Shown: positions 43,292-51,817 of the stretch, piece after piece
Layout: each line of letters opens with the position of its first letter
Numbering within the stretch: the first letter of the stretch is position 1
Source: CBDFNC01 sp965249895
GTDB lineage: Bacteria > Pseudomonadota > Gammaproteobacteria > Enterobacterales > CBDFNC01
Direction: 5' to 3'
DNA: 64,000 nucleotides
Assembly (NCBI GenBank): GCA_965249895.1
Contig: CBDFNC010000002.1
Coordinates: forward strand, 124,001 to 188,000
The notes under the pieces: generated by a model
Database searches by the model: none
Told to the model about the DNA's origin: nothing
Seen by the model: the letters and a program-made list of their open reading frames with translations, nothing else
Position numbers and translations under genes: made by a program

Positions 43292-45019
43292 GTGGCTGAA
43301 GCAAACCAGGGCACGGAACTGTTGGCAGGAAATGACACTGCAATGGACCAGTCCGCCCAAATCGAGCAAAACGAACAGAAAAGTTCCGCTTTTGCTGTGT
43401 TGGGCAATGTGGATGTGCTCCGTCAAATCACCATTATTTTAGGTTTAGCCATCGTACTGGCCATAGTAGTGATTATCTGGCTTTGGGGTAAGTCGCCGGA
43501 ATATAGGCCATTAGGGACCTTCAGCAATGAAGAATTGATCACTACTCTAGATTTCCTCGATACAGAAAAAATCCCTTACCGGCTGGAAGGTAATACAGTT
43601 AAGGTTAATGCGGATCAATTCCACAGCATTAAGTTGAAACTAACCCGTAGTGGTATGATCACCGAAGAATCGGACGGTGACGATATTCTGATGCAGGATA
43701 TGGGCTTTGGAGTTAGCCAGCGGGTAGAGCGTGAACGACTGAAGCTGAGCCGAGAGAGGCAACTTGCCCGGGCGCTCTCGGAAATGAGAAATATTAACAA
43801 GGCCCAGGTCCTGCTGGCAATCCCTAAAGAAAATGTATTCACGCGCCGGGAGAAAAAACCAAGCGCCACTGTTGTACTCACAGTGGGACGGGCCAATAGT
43901 CTTTCCCAGGAGGAGGTGGACTCTGTTGTCGACCTGGTGGCATCCGCCGTTCAGGGGTTAACCCCTAACCGAATTACGGTAACAGATCAAAGGGGCCGTT
44001 TATTGAATTCCGGCAGCCAGGATCCTGTGGCGGCCAGGTCACGTAAAGAATTCGAGATGGAGCGAAAGCGTGAGGAAGGATATAAGAATAAAATCGACTC
44101 AATCCTTATACCCGTAGTCGGCCTTAGCAACTACACCGCTGAAGTGGATGTCACCATGGATTTCACTACTGTAGAGCAGACCCAGAAACGTTACAACCCG
44201 GATTTGCCGGCGCTACGCAGTGAAATGACTGTAGAAAATAACTCTGTCGGAGGTTCTAACGGCAGTATTCCCGGTGCATTAACCAACCAGCCGCCATTAG
44301 ATGCCGCGATTCCCGAGGAAGCTCAGACTGGAGGTGCGACGAATACCGTACCCGGCTCCAGCCATAAAGAAGCGACACGTAACTACGAATTGGATACCAC
44401 AATAAGTCACACCCGACAGCAAACGGGAGTAGTGCGCCGCCTGACGGTTTCTGTGGCGGTAGATTATGAAGTGGCGACGAATGCCGAGGGGGCGGTAACA
44501 CGTACTCCACGAAGCCAGGAGCAAATCGCGAATATTCGTCGTTTACTACAGGGAGGCGTTGGTTTCGACATTAACCGAGGTGATATCCTGGAGGTAGTGA
44601 CTGTCCCCTTTAATCGTCCGGATTTGACACTGTTCGATGAAATGCCATTCTGGAAAACCGAAGAGTTTTATAAATACCTGCGCTTTGGGGGCAGTATGCT
44701 GGTTATCCTGGTGGTGGTGTTTATGATAGTGCGTCCAATGATGAAAAAACTGCTATACCCTGATGCGGGTGATAAGGCTGAAGAGTTTGAGATGGGTGGC
44801 GCGGTTGGCTCTCTGTCCGGTGATGAAGAGTATAAAATGCTGGCTGCAGAGTCAGAAGGCGAGCTGGAATTCGGCCTTAAGGACGGCCAGTTGAGTTTGC
44901 CGGATCTTCATAAAGACGAAGATCTGATCAAAGCGGTACGGGCTCTGGTAGCCAATGAGCCGGACCTTTCCGCACAAGTTATCAAAGAGTGGTTAAGCGA
45001 CGAACCCGGCAGTTCGTAA
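43292..45019 (+). CDS. fliF: Flagellar MS-ring protein FliF
   Basis: FliF forms the inner-membrane MS ring at the base of the motor. The 575-residue product has two membrane segments, the first at about residues 47-65 (IILGLAIVLAIVVIIWLW) and the second at about 470-490 (SMLVILVVVFMIVRPMM), flanking a large periplasmic domain, and a C-terminal cytoplasmic tail that binds FliG. It begins with GTG preceded by GGGAG. Its last residues (KEWLSDEPGSS) look altered by the junction duplication that follows, since similar endings recur twice downstream. Confidence 0.94.
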   Translation: MAEANQGTELLAGNDTAMDQSAQIEQNEQKSSAFAVLGNVDVLRQITIILGLAIVLAIVVIIWLWGKSPEYRPLGTFSNEELITTLDFLDTEKIPYRLEGNTVKVNADQFHSIKLKLTRSGMITEESDGDDILMQDMGFGVSQRVERERLKLSRERQLARALSEMRNINKAQVLLAIPKENVFTRREKKPSATVVLTVGRANSLSQEEVDSVVDLVASAVQGLTPNRITVTDQRGRLLNSGSQDPVAARSRKEFEMERKREEGYKNKIDSILIPVVGLSNYTAEVDVTMDFTTVEQTQKRYNPDLPALRSEMTVENNSVGGSNGSIPGALTNQPPLDAAIPEEAQTGGATNTVPGSSHKEATRNYELDTTISHTRQQTGVVRRLTVSVAVDYEVATNAEGAVTRTPRSQEQIANIRRLLQGGVGFDINRGDILEVVTVPFNRPDLTLFDEMPFWKTEEFYKYLRFGGSMLVILVVVFMIVRPMMKKLLYPDAGDKAEEFEMGGAVGSLSGDEEYKMLAAESEGELEFGLKDGQLSLPDLHKDEDLIKAVRALVANEPDLSAQVIKEWLSDEPGSS

Positions 45020-45257
45020 AGAAAAAATGAGGATCTAGCGGTTATTCTGAAATGGGGGAATAGGCAGGTTGACATTAACGCCCCGTATCGGCGTTTTAGG
45101 ATGAACACTAACTAGCCGCTTGAGTTAACCATTAAAGAGTGGCTAAGCAACGACACTGAATGATAATTAAAGGGTGGGCTGGGAAGAAAGTATACCAGCG
45201 GTCCCAGTTAATTTAAGAGTGGTTATACGACAATGGCTGATGATAAAGAAAGAATGA
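44984..45257 (+). repeat. Decayed triplication of the fliF/fliG junction
   Basis: The element AAAGAGTGGTTAAGC, from the fliF 3' end, occurs three times (starting 44984, 45134 and about 45214). Each is followed 27-31 bases later by a TAAAG element like the fliG start (TAAAGAAAAAATGA at 45017-45030 versus TAAAGAAAGAATGA at 45244-45257 in fliG). The third copy reads EWLYDNG-stop in frame, with TGA at 45238-45240 overlapping the fliG start, which is probably the ancestral fliF end. The 213-base gap 45020-45232 contains no gene. Confidence 0.7.
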
Positions 45258-46273
45258 CTAAAGAGTTCGATATCTCCTCCCTAAGCGGGTTGGACAAGTC
45301 CGCTATCTTAATGTTGAGCCTGACGGAAGACGATGCGGCGCAAATTTTTCGCCACCTGGAGCCAAAGCAGGTGCAACGTTTGGGTATGGCTATGGCCTCA
45401 ATGGCAGACTTTTCTCAGGAGAAAGTAAGCGCCGTGCACAGGGCATTTGTGGAAGATATTCAGAAATTCACCAATATTGGGGTGGGCAGTGAAGACTTTG
45501 TTCGTAACGCGTTGACTCAGGCACTGGGAGAGGATAAGGCCGGTAATCTGGTGGACCAAATAATTATGGGCAGTGGCGCCAGAGGTCTGGATTCACTGAA
45601 ATGGATGGATGCACGCCAGGTGGCCAGCATTATTCAGAATGAACACCCGCAAATCCAGACCATAGTGCTTTCGTACCTGGAGCCAGAGCAATCGGCGGAA
45701 ATCATGGGCCAGTTTCAGGAAAAGGTCAGGCTGGATCTTATGATGCGGATTGCCAACCTCGAAGAAGTCCAGCCAGCGGCCTTGCAAGAGCTGAACGAAA
45801 TTATGGAGAAACAGTTTGCCGGACAAGCCGGGGCACAAGCGGCCAAGATGGGTGGCTTGAAAGCGGCGGCCAATATCATGAACTACCTGGATACCGGTAT
45901 CGAAGGTCCGCTGATGGACTCTATCCGTGAGTCTGATGAAGAGATGAGCCAGCAGATCCAGGACTTGATGTTTGTCTTCGACAACCTGATAGATGTGGAC
46001 GACAGAGGGATCCAGGCGTTGCTCAGAGATGTTCAGCAAGACGTACTGCAACGGGCCCTAAAAGGCGCGGACGATCAACTGAAAGAGAAAGTATTCAATA
46101 ATATGTCCAAGCGAGCGGCTGAAATGTTAGCCGACGACCTTGAGGCAATGGGCCCAATTCGGGTCAGTGAAGTGGAAACGGCGCAAAAAGAAATTCTTTC
46201 TGTTGCCAGACGTCTGTCCGATGCCGGTGAAATCATGCTGGGCGGTGGTGGCGGCGGGGATGAGTTCCTATAA
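45233..46273 (+). CDS. fliG: Flagellar motor switch protein FliG
   Basis: FliG is the rotor protein that contacts the stator. The 346-residue product has the FliG N-, M- and C-domains: LSGLDKSAILMLSLTEDDAAQIFRHL, then LDSLKWMDARQVASIIQNEHPQIQTIVLSYLEPEQSAEIM (the EHPQ motif), and LMDSIRESDEEMSQQIQDLMFVFDNLIDVDDRGIQALLRDV with torque-helix charged residues. It ends in a poly-Gly tail (GGGGGGDEFL). The ATG overlaps the ancestral fliF end, and its stop overlaps the fliH start. Confidence 0.96.
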   Translation: MADDKERMTKEFDISSLSGLDKSAILMLSLTEDDAAQIFRHLEPKQVQRLGMAMASMADFSQEKVSAVHRAFVEDIQKFTNIGVGSEDFVRNALTQALGEDKAGNLVDQIIMGSGARGLDSLKWMDARQVASIIQNEHPQIQTIVLSYLEPEQSAEIMGQFQEKVRLDLMMRIANLEEVQPAALQELNEIMEKQFAGQAGAQAAKMGGLKAAANIMNYLDTGIEGPLMDSIRESDEEMSQQIQDLMFVFDNLIDVDDRGIQALLRDVQQDVLQRALKGADDQLKEKVFNNMSKRAAEMLADDLEAMGPIRVSEVETAQKEILSVARRLSDAGEIMLGGGGGGDEFL

Positions 46274-47070
46274 TGACAGCGGATAATAAGCCTTCCAAGC
46301 CGGTAAGCCCGGAAGAAAGTGAGCTATGGGAACTTCCGTTAATGGAAGCGGAAACCAGCGGAGATACCAATGCTCTGGGCATGGCGGCTGACTGGTATCA
46401 AACCGAGCCGGAGCCCGAACCGGAAGAAGAGGAGCATATACCGCTCACGCTAAAAGAAATAGAAGCGGTACGCCAGTCCGCATATGAAGACGGCTTTAAC
46501 GAAGGTAAGGAAAACGGATTTAACCAGGGGTTAGAAGAGGGCAAGCTGGAAGGGTTAAGCCAGGGGCATGAAGCCGGGTTAAGCCAGGGCAAGGAAGAAG
46601 GCTTGGCTGCGGGTAAAGACGTTATCGATCAGCACAGTGCGCAATGGAGTGCGCTGACCGAACAGCTAAACTCCCCGCTGAGTAAACTCAATCACAATAT
46701 CGAGCACCAGCTGGTTCAACTGGCCTTATCCCTGGCCGAGCAAATTGTCCGTTGTGAAGTAAAAACTAACCCACAGTTAATCCTTAATGCGTTAAAACAA
46801 GCGGTAGAAGTGTTGCCTATAGCAAATCAGCAGGTCAGCATTTTGTTGCAACCCGATGATCTTGAACTGGTTAAACAATCTTTCGATGATGAAGAGTGTG
46901 AAAAAAGAGGCTGGACACTCTGCGCCGAGCCATCTTTAAACCGGGGTGATTGTCAGGTGAAAACTGAAACCAGCTCTGTGGATTATCCCCTGGATGCACG
47001 TATTAACCAGGTTATCAGGCAGTTCCTGGCCAGCAACTCAGAACATATGCCGGCACCTTCGGATGACTGA
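46273..47070 (+). CDS. fliH: Flagellar export regulator FliH
   Basis: FliH holds the FliI ATPase inactive and delivers it to the export gate. The 265-residue product has an acidic N-terminus, a segment rich in the GxxxG-type repeats (NEGKENGFNQGLEEGKLEG, then SQGHEAGLSQGKEEG) that is a hallmark of FliH, and the C-terminal domain with LVQLALSLAEQIVRCEVKTNPQLI. The ATG overlaps the fliG stop (TAATG). Its end (NSEHMPAPSDD) is the likely parent of the tail of the repeats that follow (NAKYIPDCLND). Confidence 0.93.
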   Translation: MTADNKPSKPVSPEESELWELPLMEAETSGDTNALGMAADWYQTEPEPEPEEEEHIPLTLKEIEAVRQSAYEDGFNEGKENGFNQGLEEGKLEGLSQGHEAGLSQGKEEGLAAGKDVIDQHSAQWSALTEQLNSPLSKLNHNIEHQLVQLALSLAEQIVRCEVKTNPQLILNALKQAVEVLPIANQQVSILLQPDDLELVKQSFDDEECEKRGWTLCAEPSLNRGDCQVKTETSSVDYPLDARINQVIRQFLASNSEHMPAPSDD

Positions 47071-47609
47071 GCTATTAGACAGATTAAAAAATTATCAAAG
47101 TGAAGACTTTAGCGCTAAATCGGTTGCCGCCGGAAGATTGACCCGAGTGTTGAGGGGTTAACCCTGGCCGCTAATTATATCCCGGACTGTTTGAATGACT
47201 GAGCTGTTAGACAGATTAAAAACCTATAAATGCGAAGACTTTGGTGCTAAGCCGGTTGCCGCCGGAAAATTGATTTGTCGTGTTGAGGGGCTAACGCTGG
47301 GCGTTAATGCTAAGTACATCCCGGACTGTTTGAATGACTGAGCTGTTAGACAGATTAAAAACCTATAAATGCGAAGACTTTGGCGCTAAGCCGGTTGCCG
47401 CTGGAAGATTGACCCGAGTGTTGAGGGGTTAACCCTGGCCGCTAATGCTAAATATATCCCGGACTGTTTGAATGACTGAGCTGTTAGACAGATTAAAAAC
47501 CTATAAATGCGAAGACTTTGGCGCTAAGCCGGTTGCCGCTGGAAGATTGACCCGAGTGTTGAGGGGTTAACCCTGGCCGCTAATGCTAAATATATCCCGG
47601 ACTGTTTGA
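47063..47609 (+). repeat. Tandem array of four truncated fliI 5' ends at the fliH/fliI junction
   Basis: Units start at ATG positions 47063, 47195, 47334 and 47472, with lengths 132, 139, 138 and 138; the real fliI starts at 47610. Each starts ATGACTGAGCT and copies the first 25-30 codons of fliI. It then runs into a tail ending CCCGGACTGTTTGA, which aligns loosely with the fliH 3' end. The stop of one unit lies in the ATGACTGA that starts the next. Unit 2 is open for 48 codons; units 1, 3 and 4 stop after about 32. Units 3 and 4 are identical by eye. About 540 bases hold no other gene. Confidence 0.93.
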
Positions 47610-48944
47610 ATGACTGAGCTGTTAGACAGATTAACAACCTATAAATGCGAAGACTTTGGCGCTAAGCCGGTTGCCGCCGGAAAATTGACCCGGGTGGTGG
47701 GACTAACGCTGGAAGCCATCGGCTGCCGCGTGCCTGTGGGCAGCTTGTGCCAGGTTGAAACCCAGAACGGGTTTATCGAAGCTGAAGTGGTTGGTTTTTC
47801 GGGTGAGCGTTTGTTTCTAATGCCCAGTGAACGATTAACCGGCGTGATCCCAGGGGCACGTGTTATCCCCTTAACGGAGGAGCAAGGTGTGCCTGTAGGT
47901 ATGGCCTTGCTTGGCCGGGTGATCGATGGCGTGGGTAAACCCCTGGATGGACTAGGGGAAATTTTAAGTGCACAAACCGCCCCGTTTTCCGCCAAACGCC
48001 TTAATCCCCTCGCCCGTAAACCCATCCATACCCCCTTAGATGTGGGCGTGCGTTCTATCAATGCCATGATCACTGTGGGACAGGGACAAAGAATGGGGCT
48101 GTTTGCCGGCTCGGGTGTCGGTAAGAGTGTGTTGTTAGGAATGATGACCCGAGGCACCACGGCTGACGTGGTGGTGGTAGGGCTTATCGGTGAGCGAGGC
48201 CGGGAAGTAAAGGAGTTTATCGACGAGATCCTTGGTGAAGAAGGTAGGGCGAGATCGGTTGTGGTGGCGGCGCCGGCCGACGCGTCACCCCTGATGCGTT
48301 TGAAAGGCTGTGAGACGGCGCTGACCGTGGCCGAGTATTTCCGCGATCAGGGCCTCAACGTGCTCTTGCTAATGGACTCCTTAACCCGATTCGCTCAGGC
48401 CCAGCGTGAAATAGCCCTGGCAATTGGTGAACCCCCCGCCACCAAGGGTTACCCGCCTTCGGTATTTGCCAAGTTACCCGCCCTGGTGGAGCGTGCAGGT
48501 AACGGGGCGGAAGGTCAGGGGTCTATCACTGCCTTTTTTACAGTATTAACCGAAGGGGATGATCTGCAAGACCCCATTGCAGATGCCTCCCGGGCCATTT
48601 TAGATGGCCACATCGTGTTATCCCGGGAGCTTGCCGATGCAGGGCATTTTCCCGCCATAGATGTGGGAAAATCCATCAGCCGTGTTATGCCAATGGTGAC
48701 CAGTGAAGAGCATCAAACCCTCTCCAGAGCTATTAAACAAGCCTACTCCCTTTACCAGGAAAACAAGGATCTAATCACCATAGGGGCTTATGCGAAAGGC
48801 AGCGATCCCCGCATCGACCAGGCTATCAATATTCGTCCCAGGTTGGATCATTTCTTGCAGCAAGGAATGAAAGAATCGGTCAAATATGAAGACAGCTTAA
48901 GTCAACTGGCGGGTCTGGCTCAGGAGTTCATAAATGGCGGTTAA
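47610..48944 (+). CDS. fliI: Flagellar export ATPase FliI
   Basis: FliI drives protein export through the flagellar type III gate. The 444-residue enzyme has a Walker A motif GSGVGKSVLLGM (about 168-179), GLIGERGREVKEFIDEILGEEG, a Walker B-like NVLLLMDSLTRFAQAQREIALA and the ATPase block ATKGYPPSVFAKLPALVERAGN. It starts at 47610, directly after four truncated copies of its own 5' end. Length is typical, so this is the functional copy. The stop is followed by a possible decayed copy of the fliI/fliJ junction. Confidence 0.96.
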   Translation: MTELLDRLTTYKCEDFGAKPVAAGKLTRVVGLTLEAIGCRVPVGSLCQVETQNGFIEAEVVGFSGERLFLMPSERLTGVIPGARVIPLTEEQGVPVGMALLGRVIDGVGKPLDGLGEILSAQTAPFSAKRLNPLARKPIHTPLDVGVRSINAMITVGQGQRMGLFAGSGVGKSVLLGMMTRGTTADVVVVGLIGERGREVKEFIDEILGEEGRARSVVVAAPADASPLMRLKGCETALTVAEYFRDQGLNVLLLMDSLTRFAQAQREIALAIGEPPATKGYPPSVFAKLPALVERAGNGAEGQGSITAFFTVLTEGDDLQDPIADASRAILDGHIVLSRELADAGHFPAIDVGKSISRVMPMVTSEEHQTLSRAIKQAYSLYQENKDLITIGAYAKGSDPRIDQAINIRPRLDHFLQQGMKESVKYEDSLSQLAGLAQEFINGG

Positions 48945-49039
48945 ATTTGGACTTTCTTGGTAACTAGCACCTTATAACCACAGAGAAGTTTTGTTTATGC
49001 GCAATTGGCCGCAGGTTTTATCCAATTTCAGGGAAGGTT
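48934..49039 (+). repeat. Possible decayed fliI/fliJ junction copy
   Basis: An ATG at 48934, overlapping the fliI stop, opens MAVKFGLSW-stop, which resembles a FliJ start (compare MSTKALQLVL). At 49002 the in-frame sequence QLAAGFIQFQG resembles the FliI C-terminus QLAGLAQEFING, and then the real fliJ starts at 49040. The resemblance is weak and could be chance. Confidence 0.35.
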
Positions 49040-49489
49040 ATGTCTACTAAAGCATTACAATTGGTTCTGGATCAGCGGCGCGAACGTGAGCGGGCAGCTG
49101 CCAATGAGCTGGCCAAATCCCAGTCGGAATTAACCCAATTTCGAGAGCAGTTAAAAAACTTACAGCGCTACCGGTTGCAATATGTCGCCCAGATGCAAGA
49201 TAAAGGGGTATCAGGGTTAAAGGCGGACAGTTTTGGCCACTACCAAAGTTTTGTGGCAAAACTGGAGCAAGCCATGGTGGCCCAGCAAAGCGCTGTGCAT
49301 GGTTTTGTGCAAAATGTAGAAACCAAAAAAAAGCACTGGATTGAACAGCAAACAAAGCGAAAGGCTATAGAATCTCTCTTAAAAAAGAAAGAGTTAGCCA
49401 AAGAGAAGGCTGAGCTTAGGGTGGAGCAAAAAATGCTGGATGAATTTGCGACATTTCAGTTTTTTAAGAAGCGCGGTGAAGTGGAGTAA
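49040..49489 (+). CDS. fliJ: Flagellar export chaperone FliJ
   Basis: FliJ is a small coiled-coil protein that escorts export substrates and contacts FliI. The 149-residue product is highly charged and helical throughout (QLVLDQRRERERAAANELAK and later KKKHWIEQQTKRKAIESLL, KKKELAKEKAEL), ending FQFFKKRGEVE. There is a GGGAAGG ribosome site. Length is typical. The 121-base gap to fliK shows no recognised promoter. Confidence 0.9.
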   Translation: MSTKALQLVLDQRRERERAAANELAKSQSELTQFREQLKNLQRYRLQYVAQMQDKGVSGLKADSFGHYQSFVAKLEQAMVAQQSAVHGFVQNVETKKKHWIEQQTKRKAIESLLKKKELAKEKAELRVEQKMLDEFATFQFFKKRGEVE

Positions 49490-49610
49490 TTCTTGCTTGG
49501 AAGTTAGCCAATCAGTTATTGCAAAGCAAAAATTGTAATTGACAAAAGTTATCTCGGTTTTGGTCGGGTAATAAGTTTCCTCTCGATAGGACCATGGAGA
49601 ATAAAATAAC

Positions 49611-51101
49611 ATGATGCAAGTTACCTCAACACAGGCGAGTGGAAGTGCTTCCCAAAACGCTGCTAACGCCGACAAAAAAACGTCGAATGGTCAATTGTTT
49701 GGCGACATGTTTGCAGAGATGTCAGAGCCGACGGAAAAAACAGGAGCTACCTCAGCCACTAAAACAGCAGAGCTATCTGAGCAGCAACGTTCTTTGGATA
49801 AGGATCCCGGTGAAGAGGAGTCAACCGATGGTAAAGAGGGGGTGACAGATGAAGATAAAGTGTCACAAAACCTGACTGAAGATGGCGGCTCTGAACAAGA
49901 AAACTCGGAAGCTGAACTTACTGTCCAGGTGACGAATAATGAGCAAACCACGCCGGTAATAGCAAGCGGAATGGCTTCAGAGCAGGCCGTGACAGACAGC
50001 AATAAGCAGTCAGTCGAGGAGGAGGAAAGTGATAAGGCGCAGGGAGTGCTGGATAAACACAGTGAATTTCTCAGGCATATAGATAAGTCCAATGAGACGA
50101 GCACTGAGTTGAAAGAAGCCGAACAGCAATCTACCGTGACGGAAAAGGAAGTATCCGAAGAGTCGCGGGAGGAGGCGTCAGTTAACTCGGATAAACCTCT
50201 GACGGGTTTACAATCTTCAGAAAAGCTGCCGATGGAAGCGCAAGTAAACAGCGAAAAGCAACCTGAGACTAAAGTTCAGGAAAAAACTACGTTAAGCCAG
50301 GCGATTACTTCGATCAGCAATGGAAATAGCGAGGCGTCATCTCAACAGAATGAGACTGAGTCTGACCCGCAGCAGGCGGCCAAACAGGTAAATATACTGG
50401 GAGTTAAGGAAAAAGAAGCCGGAGATAATAAAGTAGAACTCAAGGAAGCCATAAATATCAGGCAAAACCCCCTTGTTCAAGGCGAACAAGCCAAGCCAGA
50501 GTTGGATATTACACATGCGGTTGAGGCGCCAACCAAGTCTGGTTCTGTGGAGTCCCCTATACCCGTCACTACAGGCGCATTTAGTAGCCCAATTCGGGGG
50601 CTGGAGCAAAGTGGTATTCAAGTGAATCAACAGGTATCCCAGCAGGTGACCGAACAACAGCTCTTGCAGCAAAAATTTGAGTTGGCTGCAAAAGAAGCTC
50701 CAAGTATGTTACGAGAGCGCATCACTTTAATGATGAATCAGGGAATCCAGCAGGTCGAAATTAGACTGGATCCCGCTGAGCTTGGCAGCATGTATATTAA
50801 ACTACAGATGCAAAATGATCAGCTGAGCGTCAGCATTCAGGTGCAGCAGCCTCAGAGCCGGGAGTTGCTGGAGCAAAATATGCCTAAACTCAGGGAAATG
50901 TTGGCAGAGCAGGGCATCCAGCTTGGTGAAAGTGCCATAGAGCAACAGCAGCAAGGGCAAACTGCACAGAAAGACCAACAAGCGGAAACAGAGCAAAACA
51001 TGGGGGGAGACGAGGCTAGCGATGAAGGGCTTGCGCAAAACATCACCATGGGTAGGTTGAACTTTAATCAAACTGAAAAAGGGATCGACTTTTATGCCTA
51101 A
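49611..51101 (+). CDS. fliK: Hook-length control protein FliK
   Basis: FliK measures hook length and switches the export gate through FlhB. The 496-residue protein has a long, low-complexity Glu/Gln/Ser/Thr-rich N-terminal ruler region and a conserved C-terminal domain (REAITLMM-like helix, then QVEIRLDPAELGSMYIKLQM, with LSVSIQVQQPQSRELLEQNM and LREMLAEQGIQLGES). The C-terminal fold is typical for the family. It starts with ATGATG; an in-frame ATG at 49614 is equally possible. Confidence 0.92.
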   Translation: MMQVTSTQASGSASQNAANADKKTSNGQLFGDMFAEMSEPTEKTGATSATKTAELSEQQRSLDKDPGEEESTDGKEGVTDEDKVSQNLTEDGGSEQENSEAELTVQVTNNEQTTPVIASGMASEQAVTDSNKQSVEEEESDKAQGVLDKHSEFLRHIDKSNETSTELKEAEQQSTVTEKEVSEESREEASVNSDKPLTGLQSSEKLPMEAQVNSEKQPETKVQEKTTLSQAITSISNGNSEASSQQNETESDPQQAAKQVNILGVKEKEAGDNKVELKEAINIRQNPLVQGEQAKPELDITHAVEAPTKSGSVESPIPVTTGAFSSPIRGLEQSGIQVNQQVSQQVTEQQLLQQKFELAAKEAPSMLRERITLMMNQGIQQVEIRLDPAELGSMYIKLQMQNDQLSVSIQVQQPQSRELLEQNMPKLREMLAEQGIQLGESAIEQQQQGQTAQKDQQAETEQNMGGDEASDEGLAQNITMGRLNFNQTEKGIDFYA

Positions 51102-51205
51102 CTCCGTTGTCTATCGTATGTCATAGCACAAGGCTAGGGTATACTAGGCGGTTTTAAGATAACGAATAGATTTTTACGTGCAAGGTTACTATTTATTATG
51201 TCTAA

Positions 51206-51221
51206 TGGCATAAGGCATGCT
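51206..51221 (+). promoter_or_regulatory. Candidate sigma54 promoter before fliL
   Basis: TGGCATAAGGCATGCT has GG at 51207-51208 and GC at 51219-51220 with 10 bases between, 54 bases before fliL. The -12 half is imperfect. It could serve the fliLMNOPQR operon. Confidence 0.5.
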
Positions 51222-51274
51222 AAGTGCTTGTGTGATAATTTAAAAGTGGGTTTAGCTGAATAAAGAGCAGGGAT

Positions 51275-51808
51275 ATGGCAGACGAAGATAAAAAAGACGA
51301 ACAGCTGGAGCTGAATGAAGAAAAAGGCGGTAAAAGCAAGCTCATTATTATTATCGTTGCGGTTGTAGTGTTGTTGGGTGGCGGCGGTGCGGCAGCTTTC
51401 TTTCTTATGTCCGGAGGTGATGACGCAGCGGAAGTTGCAGCTGAAGGAGATGGCCAGGCTGCAACCCCAAAATTAGATACCTCTCACTTAAAGGCCATTT
51501 ACGTGGGGATGCCGCGCCCGTTTGTGTTTAACGTGACCGGGGATCATAGAGACCGCCTGGTACAAATTAAAGTGCAGTTGCTGGTGCGTGGCGAAGAAAA
51601 TGAAACTCTTGCTAAAACACATATCCCTCTTATCGAAGGCACCTTGTTAAGGGTGTTCAGCTCGGCCACCGCCCCGGATCTGCGCAGTGAAGAAGGCAAA
51701 GATAAAATTCGTAAGTCTTCTCTGACTGAAGTCCAAAAAGCGATGACTGAGGTGGAGTCCGCCCCCGTCGTAGAAATGGTGCTCTTCACTGGTTTTGTAC
51801 TGCAGTAG
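51275..51808 (+). CDS. fliL: Flagellar protein FliL
   Basis: FliL is an inner-membrane protein that sits with the stator and supports torque. The 177-residue product has one membrane segment (LIIIIVAVVVLLGGGGAAAFFL, about residues 23-44) after a short acidic cytoplasmic stretch, then a periplasmic domain with IYVGMPRPFVFNVTG and the end KSSLTEVQKAMTEVESAPVVEMVLFTGFVLQ. It begins a tightly packed fliLMNOPQR set. Confidence 0.9.
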   Translation: MADEDKKDEQLELNEEKGGKSKLIIIIVAVVVLLGGGGAAAFFLMSGGDDAAEVAAEGDGQAATPKLDTSHLKAIYVGMPRPFVFNVTGDHRDRLVQIKVQLLVRGEENETLAKTHIPLIEGTLLRVFSSATAPDLRSEEGKDKIRKSSLTEVQKAMTEVESAPVVEMVLFTGFVLQ

Positions 51809-51817
51809 GTTTTTGAA

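Noticed and set aside
47063..47609. Frameshifted or disrupted fliI (pseudogene)
   Set aside because: The copy at 47610-48944 is full length with all ATPase motifs; the upstream copies are partial duplicates.
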